From Alphaproteobacteria bacterium (GTDB lineage Bacteria > Pseudomonadota > Alphaproteobacteria > Micropepsales > Micropepsaceae): a DNA stretch of 9,034 nucleotides. Below, piece by piece: positions 1-6,352 of the stretch. Below the pieces are notes generated by a model, which made no database searches, had not been told where the DNA came from, and worked only from the letters and a program-made list of their open reading frames with translations. A program made the position numbers and the translations under genes. The first letter of the stretch is position 1, and every line of letters starts with the position of its first letter. The stretch is taken from NCBI GenBank assembly GCA_015654715.1, contig JAATGK010000406.1, positions 1-9,034 of the forward strand, read 5' to 3'.

Positions 1-466
1 CGACGTACTGCACTCGCACCCGCGCGGTTCCCTTTTCGTAGACGCCTAGCAGGCGTGCGGCCTGCTCCGACACATCGATGACACGCCCTTGCGCGAACGG
101 TCCGCGATCGTTGACGCGCACGACCAGCGATTGCCCGTTATCGAGATTGGTGACGCGGACATTGACCGGCAGCGGCAAGGTCTTGTGCGCCGCCGTCAGA
201 TCCGTGGAGGTGAACAACTCGCCGTCGGCGGTCGGGTTGCCGTAGAAGCCGGGCCCATACCACGAGGCGATGCCGGTTTCGTCGTAATCGGGCTGCTCGC
301 GCGGATAATACCAAGTGCCGCCGACCTGATAGGGTTGTCCGACCCGGTACACCCCGGAATTGGGCGGCAAGGTGGCCTTGGTCGGTTCGGGCGTCGATGT
401 CGCGCAGCCTGCCACGAAGGCGGCAAGCAACAGTCCGGCACAGGCCTTTCCCGGTAATCCACGCAT
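1..466 (-). CDS. rlpA: RlpA family septal ring lipoprotein (lytic transglycosylase), 5' part only
   Basis: The ATG is at 466 and the gene runs off the left edge, so 155 codons are visible. Residues 1-21 form a lipoprotein signal with a lipobox ending FVAGC (Cys21). A low-complexity linker follows, then from about residue 65 the double-psi beta-barrel domain: GIASWYGPGFYG, then TADGE, TAAHKTLP and VRVNDRGPF. Glu83, His94 and Asp120 have the same spacing as the catalytic-site residues I recall for Pseudomonas RlpA. The family cleaves glycan strands lacking stem peptides, usually at the division septum, and is anchored in the outer membrane. Any SPOR domain would lie outside the window. The gene is divergent from the tRNA-Ser gene across a 156-base gap. 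Identity is secure; enzymatic activity in this lineage is inferred, since some RlpA proteins are only structural. Confidence 0.93.
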   Translation of the reverse strand, partial: MRGLPGKACAGLLLAAFVAGCATSTPEPTKATLPPNSGVYRVGQPYQVGGTWYYPREQPDYDETGIASWYGPGFYGNPTADGELFTSTDLTAAHKTLPLPVNVRVTNLDNGQSLVVRVNDRGPFAQGRVIDVSEQAARLLGVYEKGTARVRVQYV

Positions 467-583
467 CTTTGCGGAATCAGCCCCAATGGTTGCAGCTATA
501 ACTAAAGGATGGCGCCGCGATACGGAAGGCCGATTGCAAGGCCGTTTCAACTTTCCTTGCGATTTCAGGCTATTGTGCTCGCC

Positions 584-612
584 TTGCACGACATCGCCGG
601 CCCGGTTATCTG
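584..612 (+). promoter_or_regulatory. possible promoter of the tRNA-Ser gene
   Basis: TTGCAC (584-589) and TATCTG (607-612) are separated by 17 bases. The -10-like box ends ten bases before the first base of the tRNA, which is where a tRNA promoter should lie. Both hexamers match the sigma-70-type consensus only partly, so this is a positional inference. Confidence 0.35.
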
Positions 613-622
613 GTCTGGCGAC

Positions 623-712
623 GGATGGGTGGCAGAGCGGTTTAATGCATCGGTCTTGAAAACCGACGACCCTTCACCGGGTCCGGGGGTTCGAATCCCT
701 CCCCATCCGCCA
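623..712 (+). tRNA. tRNA-Ser, anticodon TGA
   Basis: The acceptor stem GGATGGG (623-629) pairs fully with CCCATCC (702-708), followed by discriminator G709 and an encoded CCA (710-712). The anticodon stem 650-654/662-666 has five pairs and closes a seven-base loop with anticodon TGA at 657-659. A long variable arm (stem ACCC/GGGT around 669-682) makes this a type II tRNA, as expected for serine. The T arm is GGGGG-TTCGAAT-CCCTC (685-701). It reads the UCA and, by wobble, UCG codons. All stems are intact, so it should be functional. The sequence behind its 3' end looks like a former integration zone, which fits the common use of tRNA-Ser genes as attachment sites. Confidence 0.97.
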
Positions 713-1000
713 GATATTCGCATAACACTTTGATATGACAATAATTTTTTATTAACGTTTCTCGCAGGCCCCACTTTTGGTCCCACTTTTAATCCGTGTT
801 GTGTGGGCGCGATTTGTTCAAAAATAGTGGGGCCAGAAATTGAGCTGCTAACGATAGCACCAAGCGTCGTAGCGGACGGCTCCAAACACGCTTCAAGGGT
901 TTTGGTCAGAGTCTCGGGCAATATCGTTTCTTGCGCAGACTAGACTGCTTCGCTGAGGCTACGTGCCCAGTTTTCCGGTTTCGATCCGCACCCCTGTGTG
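713..1000. other. tRNA-proximal stretch without an intact gene; possible integrase tail
   Basis: No convincing gene is present in these 288 bases. A direct repeat of CCCACTTTT occurs at 770-778 and 782-790. Read on the minus strand from about 939 toward the tRNA, an open frame contains the repeated peptide KVGPKVGP. Short K-x-G-P-type repeats at the extreme C-terminus, just before the tRNA 3' end, resemble what I recall of tyrosine recombinases integrated in tRNA genes. No catalytic R-H-R-Y residues are visible, so at most a tail survives. The continuation of this frame through the tRNA is a known type of tRNA shadow and not protein. The stretch is visibly richer in A and T than the genes on either side. 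Confidence 0.2.
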
Positions 1001-1073
1001 AGGGGCGACCAATATTGATGGACAACAAGTTCCCGAGCTGCATACGTGGGTTCGATTCCCATTGCCCGTTCGA
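1001..1073 (+). pseudogene. degenerate tRNA-Gly (CCC) pseudogene
   Basis: The 3' half matches tRNA-Gly(CCC) closely: loop TTCCCGA with CCC at 1032-1034, then GCTGCATACG, and a perfect T arm GTGGG-TTCGATT-CCCAT (1046-1062). The acceptor halves AGGGGCG (1001-1007) and TGCCCGT (1063-1069) still pair at six of seven positions, counting one G-U pair. The ending is TCGA where TCCA is expected. The anticodon stem ACAAG/GCTGC pairs at only two of five positions and the D arm is not recognisable, so it cannot fold normally. Total length is right for a whole tRNA, so this looks like a decayed complete copy and not a fragment left by recombination. Comparison with the canonical sequence is from memory. 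Confidence 0.62.
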
Positions 1074-1404
1074 AGGCTTAGCTGAAATAGCCCCATCGGT
1101 TTTACATTGAGTTTTACAGTTTCGTTCTGAAAATGTTCGTCACCGAACCTTCGGGACACTTCGCGAGAGCACCTCTGCCTCGTCAGATTACACGCGTAGT
1201 TCCAGAGGTCGCATCCGGCCCCTCCAACACCGCCTATCGTCACTTGTAGCGAATGTTCGGCGCCTTGGACGCGCTCACTGCACAGGCTATTCCACGGTTA
1301 ATGGGACATGATCGATCCTAGCGGCGGAGCGCTGCACAGTGGGAGAACTTCATCGCTTATCCAAAGGTATCTTTCGCGTAGTCGCAATAGCTCCGTGTTG
1401 CGAC
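1074..1404. other. gene-free stretch, probable decayed DNA
   Basis: I see no intact gene, RNA gene or clear terminator in these 331 bases. On the minus strand, reading toward the relic tRNA-Gly, an open frame carries the peptide TVKLNVKPMG (about 1096-1125). That is the same kind of lysine-rich ending seen behind the tRNA-Ser, and it could be the tail of a second lost integrase. The rest of that frame, through 1243, shows no family resemblance I can name. Confidence 0.2.
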
Positions 1405-1836
1405 TCAACCTCCGAGCGTATTTTGATAACGGGATGCGAACGCGTCGGGGGATTGGATGGCATACAAGACTTTGCCGTTGAACTCGCTGGTAGTGAATCC
1501 GCTGAATGATCGACATGGCGAACTCGAAAAATGAAACAGCAGCAATAGCGCAGCTCTTCGCTGCCCAAGAGCAGCATATTGGCGGTGCTCCGCAATGAAA
1601 TGCCGATAGACATATTCGATGAGATCGCGCACGATTTTGATCAATCCAACGCAAGGCATAATGTCGAAAGGGTCACCGTGGGCTGCTCGATTCCGCCTCT
1701 CTACGAGATTCATGGGCGGGGGTAGTTTAGCCTTCCTTTGTACGATCGTCTCATACAGGTTCGATACGATCACGCCACCGCCGTATTTACGGAAGGTTGG
1801 TAGCTGATCGTCAGTAACGCCGTCCTTTTTGACCAT
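1405..1836 (-). pseudogene. probable HEPN-domain protein remnant (N-terminally truncated)
   Basis: The frame encodes 143 residues from the ATG at 1836. Residues 44-54 read LVERRNRAAHG, containing the R-x4-H motif (Arg48, His53) typical of HEPN RNases. A hydrophobic helix-like stretch follows (about residues 62-82, VGLIKIVRDLIEYVY then RHFIAEH), as in MAE_28990-type and related HEPN families. Such proteins normally have roughly 100-150 residues of helical domain before this motif. Here there are only 47 and the frame is closed by an in-frame TGA 16 codons upstream of the ATG, so the front is missing. From about residue 90 the sequence turns into unconvincing low-complexity text, which suggests a frameshift or fusion. 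There is no properly spaced ribosome binding site. HEPN proteins of this kind often act as toxins or in phage defence, but no antitoxin partner is visible. It may be a spurious frame that resembles the motif by chance. Confidence 0.42.
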
Positions 1837-2040
1837 ATCCTTGCGGATGCCAGCGCACGGCCCGGGAAACAGCGCGACTCATGTGTGCCCAATTTGATTG
1901 GCTGACGGCGCGCGAATTATTATGAGCCAAATCACCACACCCACTGTCCGAATATTTATCGCTTGCAACGGGTGTAGCACTGTCGGACCGTACCCAGATC
2001 GTCTATCGTCCTACCTATTCTAGGGCTTTTGGGGGCTGCC
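1837..2040. other. leader region of the pagL-like gene, with short repeats
   Basis: No gene is seen here. The stretch contains a perfect short palindrome CCAAT-ttg-ATTGG (1889-1901) and an imperfect direct repeat CACTGTCcGA / CACTGTCgGA (1942-1951 and 1978-1987) with a 36-base period. Either could be a regulator site for the downstream gene, but both are short enough to occur by chance. No convincing -35/-10 pair was found. Confidence 0.25.
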
Positions 2041-2610
2041 ATGCATCGATCGTCTTGCGCCGGCATAATTGCTGCCGTTTGCTTGCTGTCGTCGGTCGCT
2101 TGCGCCCAAGGCTCTGCCTTCGATGAGGTGCGGCTCGGCCTCTACCAACACGACACCGGCATCATCGGCAATCACAAGGAAGAAGGCGTCGACTACGCGA
2201 TGGAAGCGCTGACGCGGCCAGTCACGCTGCTGTGGATCATCGGTTCGCCGCGGATCGTTTTCGGCGGCGCATGGAACAGCGCCGGCCAGACCAGTCAGGT
2301 CTACCTCGGCATCGACAAGCAACTCGACTTCCTCCACGGTACCTTCTCGAACAAAGACTCCTTCTTCCTCGAGGGCACCATCGGCGGCGTCTGGCAGGAC
2401 GGCAAACACGACGTGGTCGGCACGCCGCTGGAGTCGCGATGGAAGTCGCACGGCGGCTCGTTCCTGTTCCGCCCGGGTCTGGCGCTGGGCTATCGCTTCA
2501 ACGAGCGCTGGTCGATCGCCGCCAGCCTGAACCACATCTCCAACGCAGGGCTCGGCAAGCGCAACGAGGGCATGAACGACCTCGGCATCCTGATCGGCGT
2601 GAAGCTCTGA
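2041..2610 (+). CDS. pagL: PagL-type lipid A 3-O-deacylase (acyloxyacyl hydrolase family)
   Basis: The protein has 189 residues starting at ATG 2041, preceded by a GGGGG stretch 5-9 bases upstream. An in-frame TTG at 2029 would add four residues and is less likely. Residues 1-22 form a signal peptide with cleavage after ACA. The body alternates hydrophobic and polar residues as in a small outer-membrane beta-barrel, and the protein ends on the aromatic-poor strand LGILIGVKL. Near the C-terminus, NHISNAGLGKRNEGMND carries the family's catalytic His-x-Ser pair (His165, Ser167), with Glu176 as the candidate third residue. PagL enzymes sit in the outer membrane and remove the 3-position acyl chain of lipid A, which alters endotoxicity and antimicrobial-peptide sensitivity. 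The gene lies 207 bases before the carrier/exporter operon on the same strand, so it may be a separate transcription unit. Family is firm; the physiological substrate is inferred. Confidence 0.87.
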   Translation: MHRSSCAGIIAAVCLLSSVACAQGSAFDEVRLGLYQHDTGIIGNHKEEGVDYAMEALTRPVTLLWIIGSPRIVFGGAWNSAGQTSQVYLGIDKQLDFLHGTFSNKDSFFLEGTIGGVWQDGKHDVVGTPLESRWKSHGGSFLFRPGLALGYRFNERWSIAASLNHISNAGLGKRNEGMNDLGILIGVKL

Positions 2611-2817
2611 CCAACGCCGCAATCGATCGTCGGCGCGCGAGATTAACCACAATTATATCGTAACGTCGTATAGTATCCGGCGGTAATGCTCGCGGATTTA
2701 TCGACTTTAGGCCGGTTGGTTCCTGTCCCAATAAACGCTCTGTGACAGCAAGGGCTTTCGCCGGAATGGTGGACTCCCCATAGTGTAGGAGCGAGAGCGC
2801 GCATTTCGAGAGGTAAC
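2611..2817. promoter_or_regulatory. intergenic region, likely promoter of the carrier/exporter operon
   Basis: This 207-base gap has no gene. An A+T-rich patch at 2642-2680 contains TATAGT (2669-2674), close to a -10 box, and a direct repeat of TCGTA eight bases apart (2658-2662 and 2666-2670) overlapping it, which could be an operator. A second candidate is GTGACA (2742-2747), five of six matches to TTGACA, with AATGGT 17 bases further on. Neither is decisive. A weak stem CGCCG/CGGCG with an 11-base loop follows the pagL stop but has no T-run, so I do not call a terminator. Confidence 0.3.
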
Positions 2818-3459
2818 GTGCGTATCCACCGGTACATCGTTCCCGTCATGGCGGCAGCCCTCGGCGCACTGACGATTCTGTCCGACCGTGCCGCGATCGC
2901 CGCTCCGGTCGCGCCGCAAACCGTGGTCGCCGGAGAAGTCCTGCGCGGCCATTTTGTCCAGATGCGCCATCTCGCCGGTTTCACCAAACCGCTGAAGAGT
3001 GAAGGCTCGTTTGTTTTGTCCCCCGGCCGCGGGCTGATCTGGCACAACGAAAAACCGTTCAACAGCACCGCCATCATCACCGGCGGCGGCATCCTGCAAT
3101 TGGCCAACGGCCGCGAAGCCATGCGGCTTTCGGCGTCCAAGCTGCCGGGGTTGGCCCAGCTTTATGGTGTGCTCAGCGCCGCTCTTTCGGGCAACACCGG
3201 CCCCTTGCAACAGACCTTCGCCGTGACCCAATCGGGCAACGAAGACGGCTGGCGGATCGAACTCAAGCCGCTGAATCCGAACAGCCAAGCGATGTCACAG
3301 GTGAAGGGTCTGGTCCTGAAAGGCTCGCGCTATGTCGATAGCGTCGAAGTGGAGCGCGCCGGCGGCGACGTCGACCGCATCGCCTTCTCCGACCACAAAG
3401 CGAGCAAAGCCGATCTCTCGCCGGAAGAGGCGGCACAATTGAAAGCCGCCGCAAAATGA
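2818..3459 (+). CDS. LolA-like outer-membrane lipoprotein carrier protein of an aryl polyene-type cluster
   Basis: The protein has 213 residues and starts with GTG at 2818, supported by GAGAGG (2808-2813) four bases upstream; no closer ATG fits the signal peptide. Residues 1-29 form a signal peptide (cleavage near AIA-APV). The LolA-type core follows: LRGHFVQMRHLAG (42-54), then SEGSFVLSPGRGLIWHNEKPF (61-81), matching the family's early beta-strands where a short Phe-Thr/Val-Gln motif precedes a G-x-F-x-L and W/F-x-Y/H pattern. LolA ferries lipidated cargo through the periplasm. LolA paralogs inside aryl polyene clusters are thought to carry the pigment lipid, not general lipoproteins. Its stop overlaps the exporter start by four bases (ATGA, 3456-3459), which suggests coupled translation and a joint export role. 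General LolA function is the alternative, but the context argues against it. Confidence 0.86.
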   Translation: MRIHRYIVPVMAAALGALTILSDRAAIAAPVAPQTVVAGEVLRGHFVQMRHLAGFTKPLKSEGSFVLSPGRGLIWHNEKPFNSTAIITGGGILQLANGREAMRLSASKLPGLAQLYGVLSAALSGNTGPLQQTFAVTQSGNEDGWRIELKPLNPNSQAMSQVKGLVLKGSRYVDSVEVERAGGDVDRIAFSDHKASKADLSPEEAAQLKAAAK

Positions 3460-5777
3460 TGCGACGCCTGGGGGCCATCGTCTGGATTTTGGCTATCCTC
3501 GCTGCCGTCGCATATCTTGGCGTGCGCCTTGCTGCCGGCGTACCGCTCGAAAGCAACATCCTCGCCCTGTTGCCGCGCCAGGAACACGACGCCTCGGTGC
3601 AGCTCGCCAGCGACCGGCTGGCCGATTCGCTGTCGCGCCGGTTCGGCTTCCTGGTCGGTAGCCATTCCCCGGAAAAAGCCGCCGCCGCGGCGCGCGCGCT
3701 GGTCGCCGATTTGAAGCAGTCGGGAACCGTCACGGCCTTCAACTCGACCGTCGACCAGGATGCCCAGCACAAGATGGGCGCTGCCTATTTTCCCTATCGG
3801 GCGGGGCTTCTGTCAGACGCCGACCGCACCACTTTGGAGGCCGGTCACGGCTACAGTCTGAAAGACCGCGCCCTGTCGTCTCTCTATGGCGTCGGCGGGA
3901 TGGCGGATTCCCGGCTGATGGCACGCGATCCCTTCTTTCTCCTGCCCAGCTACATGCTGAGCCTGCCCGCGTCGCAGATCAAGCTGGCCGTGGATGGCGA
4001 CTTGCTGACGGCGCGGAATGGCGGCGTCACGTATGTCCTGGTCAGCGGCGATCTCAGCGGCGCGCCTTACGCCCTCGATTTCCAGAAGACCTTCCACAAG
4101 GTGGTGGCGGACGCCGAAGCGCGCCTGAAGGCGGCAACGCCCGATCTCACTGTCATCCGCACCGGCGCGGTGTTCTATGCCCACGACGCCGCCCAGGAAG
4201 CCCTCGACGAGACATCGATGATCGGCATCGCCTCGCTGGTCGGCACCTTGGCGCTTATCCTCATCGTGTTCGGAGGCATCCGGCCGATCATGCTCGACGT
4301 GTTCGCCATCGGATCGGGCATTCTTTGCGCCTTCCTCGGCACCCTGATCATTTTCGGCCAGGTGCATGTGCTGTCGCTGCTCTTCGGCGTCAGCCTGATC
4401 GGCATTTCCGTCGACTATAGCCTGCAATATTTCTGCGAATATTTTGATCCCGACGCGCCCGATTCCGAGACCCGGCTGCGACGCGTGCTGCCCGGTCTGG
4501 CGATCGGACTGGCTACGACGCTGATCGGCTATTGCACCCTGCTGTTGGCGCCGTTCCCGGGGCTCAAGCAGGTCGCGACCTTCTCGGTCATCGGTCTGTC
4601 CGTGTCGTGCTTCACGGTGATGCTGTGCTACCCGTTGTTCGACCGGCATCGCCCGTCTGAGCCCGGCAATCGCTTCGTCCGGATCGCCGCCGCGCATTGG
4701 CGGTTGTGGGAATCGCGGCCATTGCGGATCCTGCGGGTGATCCTCATCCTCGGGCTCGGCGCGGCCGCCGTCGGCGGGATCACGCGGCTGCACGTCGACG
4801 ACGACGTGCACCATTTCCAATCGCTGTCGCCGGAACTCAAGCAGCAAGAGACCGACTTCGCACGCCTGACCGGCACCCCTGCCGGCACGCAGTTCCTGCT
4901 GATCCGCGCCGCGAACCAGGAAAAATTGCTGCAAAAGGAGGAACGGCTGCAAGTCCGGCTCAGCGGTTTGAAACACAGCGGCGCCATCGGCGATTTCACC
5001 GCGATCACGCAATTCGTGCCCTCCATCGCGCGCCAAAAGGAAAACCGCGCGCTCGTCCGTGACCGGCTGCTGGCGCCCCACCTTACCGGCTATCTCGCGG
5101 ACATCGGCTTTGGCGGCACGCCGGATTATCCGTTCCCGGACCAATTCCTGACGCCGGACAAACTTCCCGATGCCGGACCGTTCGCGCTTGTCAAGCTGCT
5201 CGACGTGTCGGGCGCGGGTGAAGCCGCACATGTGCTCCTGCTCGAAGACGTTCGCAACGCGAGCGCGGTACAGGCCGCAACGGCCGGCGATTCCGCGATC
5301 CGCTTCGTTAGCCTTGCCGACGACTGCTCGTCGCTGTTCGGCAAATATCGCCGCTATGCCATCGCGCTTCTGGCATTATCGGTGGTACTGATGTTCCCGC
5401 TGCTGGCGTTCCGCTATGGAATATTCCGCGGCTTGCGCGTTCTGGCGCCGTCGCTTCTGGCCGTCGTGCTGGCGCCGCTGATCGGGGCGCTCGTCGGCAT
5501 CCCCTTCACCTTCTTCAACGCCATGGCGCTCGTATTGGTGTTGTCGGTCGGCGTCGACTACTCGGTGTTCTGTGCCGAAACCGGCGGCTCGCGCAAACCG
5601 GTCACCACGCTGGCGATCGCGCTGGCCGCGGCGGGCACCATTCTCGCCTTCGGCATGCTGGCATTCAGCCGCGTCTTCGCGGTGCACGCGTTCGGCATGA
5701 CCATGCTGATCGGCATTTTCATCGCTTGGCTGTTCGCACCGGCTGCCGGTGATTCCGCCACACGGAGGCCGCGATGA
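3456..5777 (+). CDS. MMPL/RND-family exporter of an aryl polyene-type cluster
   Basis: The protein has 773 residues in the classic two-repeat RND layout. There is one membrane segment at about 6-26, then a periplasmic loop to about 252, five segments between about 256 and 395, another single segment at about 425-443, a second periplasmic loop to about 632, and five more between about 633 and 763. The paired signatures GISVDYSLQYF (316-326) and SVGVDYSVF (697-705) lie at equivalent places in the two halves, as in MMPL lipid exporters. ATG occurs twice in a row (3456 and 3459); the first overlaps the upstream stop. MMPL proteins use the proton gradient to move lipids from the inner membrane to periplasmic acceptors. 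Here the acceptor is probably the LolA-like protein encoded just before. The gene overlaps the next one by ATGA (5774-5777). The length is usual for exporters in aryl polyene clusters. Substrate is inferred from the neighbours. Confidence 0.9.
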   Translation: MMRRLGAIVWILAILAAVAYLGVRLAAGVPLESNILALLPRQEHDASVQLASDRLADSLSRRFGFLVGSHSPEKAAAAARALVADLKQSGTVTAFNSTVDQDAQHKMGAAYFPYRAGLLSDADRTTLEAGHGYSLKDRALSSLYGVGGMADSRLMARDPFFLLPSYMLSLPASQIKLAVDGDLLTARNGGVTYVLVSGDLSGAPYALDFQKTFHKVVADAEARLKAATPDLTVIRTGAVFYAHDAAQEALDETSMIGIASLVGTLALILIVFGGIRPIMLDVFAIGSGILCAFLGTLIIFGQVHVLSLLFGVSLIGISVDYSLQYFCEYFDPDAPDSETRLRRVLPGLAIGLATTLIGYCTLLLAPFPGLKQVATFSVIGLSVSCFTVMLCYPLFDRHRPSEPGNRFVRIAAAHWRLWESRPLRILRVILILGLGAAAVGGITRLHVDDDVHHFQSLSPELKQQETDFARLTGTPAGTQFLLIRAANQEKLLQKEERLQVRLSGLKHSGAIGDFTAITQFVPSIARQKENRALVRDRLLAPHLTGYLADIGFGGTPDYPFPDQFLTPDKLPDAGPFALVKLLDVSGAGEAAHVLLLEDVRNASAVQAATAGDSAIRFVSLADDCSSLFGKYRRYAIALLALSVVLMFPLLAFRYGIFRGLRVLAPSLLAVVLAPLIGALVGIPFTFFNAMALVLVLSVGVDYSVFCAETGGSRKPVTTLAIALAAAGTILAFGMLAFSRVFAVHAFGMTMLIGIFIAWLFAPAAGDSATRRPR

Positions 5778-6352
5778 AGCATCTTGCCGCGATCGTACTC
5801 GCGCTGGTCCTGATGGGCTGCGCCGGCGTACCGAAACCGCCGCCGGGGCTTGGCGACAACCAGGCGATCATCGCGCCCAAGGTGATCCTGACCATTCCCC
5901 CGCCGTCGGCCGCAGGCCGCAGCGTCGACCTTGCCCAATCGATCGTCGCCACGTTTCACGGCCAGTCCTATGCCCTCGACATGCAGATCGCGATCGGTAC
6001 CGACCGGCTCGATCTCGTCGCCATGGACGGCTTCGGCCGCCGCGCCCTGACGGTGTCATGGAAGGACAATGTACCGCGTTTTGAAAAGGCCGACTGGCTG
6101 CCGCCGGTGTTCCGCCCGGCCGACATCCTCGCCGCTTTCGTGATCGCCTATTGGCCCGACAAAATCGTCGCCGCCGCGATCAACGATCCGTCCGTGCAGG
6201 TCGCCACCAAGGACGGCGTGCGAAGGATTTCGCGCGGCGGACACGATCTCATCACCGTGTCCTACGGACCCGGCCAGGAATGGAACCGCACCGCTGTGCT
6301 GAAGAACCTGGCGTTCGGCTACGAGATCGCCATTCAATCGGCCGAAAATTAG
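5774..6352 (+). CDS. DUF3261-type outer-membrane lipoprotein of the aryl polyene export set
   Basis: The protein has 192 residues. Residues 1-15 form a lipoprotein signal and the lipobox is LMGC with Cys16, so the mature protein should be lipid-anchored. The body is beta-rich with motifs such as ALDMQIAIGTDRLDLVAMDGFGRRAL (about 72-97), resembling the DUF3261 family and, distantly, LolB-like lipoproteins. In aryl polyene clusters a DUF3261 lipoprotein regularly follows the LolA-like and MMPL genes. Its likely job is to receive the lipid cargo at the outer membrane, as LolB does for lipoproteins, though this has not been shown for this protein. The start overlaps the exporter stop (ATGA). Its own stop (TAG, 6350-6352) overlaps the stop of the converging ketosynthase gene. 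Family assignment is from recalled sequence features. Confidence 0.8.
   Translation: MKHLAAIVLALVLMGCAGVPKPPPGLGDNQAIIAPKVILTIPPPSAAGRSVDLAQSIVATFHGQSYALDMQIAIGTDRLDLVAMDGFGRRALTVSWKDNVPRFEKADWLPPVFRPADILAAFVIAYWPDKIVAAAINDPSVQVATKDGVRRISRGGHDLITVSYGPGQEWNRTAVLKNLAFGYEIAIQSAEN
6349..6352. other. tail-to-tail overlap of two convergent operons
   Basis: The four bases TTAG hold the plus-strand TAG stop (6350-6352) and, on the minus strand, the TAA stop (6351-6349). No intergenic space exists for an intrinsic terminator, and I see no GC hairpin with a T-run for about 60 bases on either side. Transcripts from the two operons should therefore have complementary 3' ends. Confidence 0.9.

Noticed and set aside
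89..457. A 122-residue plus-strand reading frame at the left end
   Set aside because: It is antisense to rlpA, whose lipobox and barrel motifs are unmistakable.
721..755. Possible terminator behind tRNA-Ser at the T-run 745-750
   Set aside because: The only nearby hairpin is four weak A/T-rich pairs, so an intrinsic terminator cannot be supported.
565..921. A 118-residue minus-strand reading frame across the tRNA-Ser
   Set aside because: Its second half is the antisense translation of the tRNA (GGIRTPGPG-type peptide), a well-known artefact; only the tRNA-free part was considered as a possible integrase tail.
1298..1654. Further minus-strand frames overlapping the HEPN remnant
   Set aside because: They lack recognisable motifs, overlap each other in different phases and look like chance frames in decayed DNA.
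2029..2040. An upstream TTG start for the PagL-type gene
   Set aside because: It would add four residues before a good signal peptide; ATG 2041 has the better spaced G-rich binding site.
2613..2633. Stem CGCCG/CGGCG after the pagL stop as a terminator
   Set aside because: The stem is only five pairs with an 11-base loop and no T-run follows.
3813..5231. A 472-residue minus-strand reading frame inside the exporter gene
   Set aside because: It is antisense to a clear MMPL protein, has arginine/aspartate/glutamine-rich text without domains, and is the usual shadow of GC-rich codon use.
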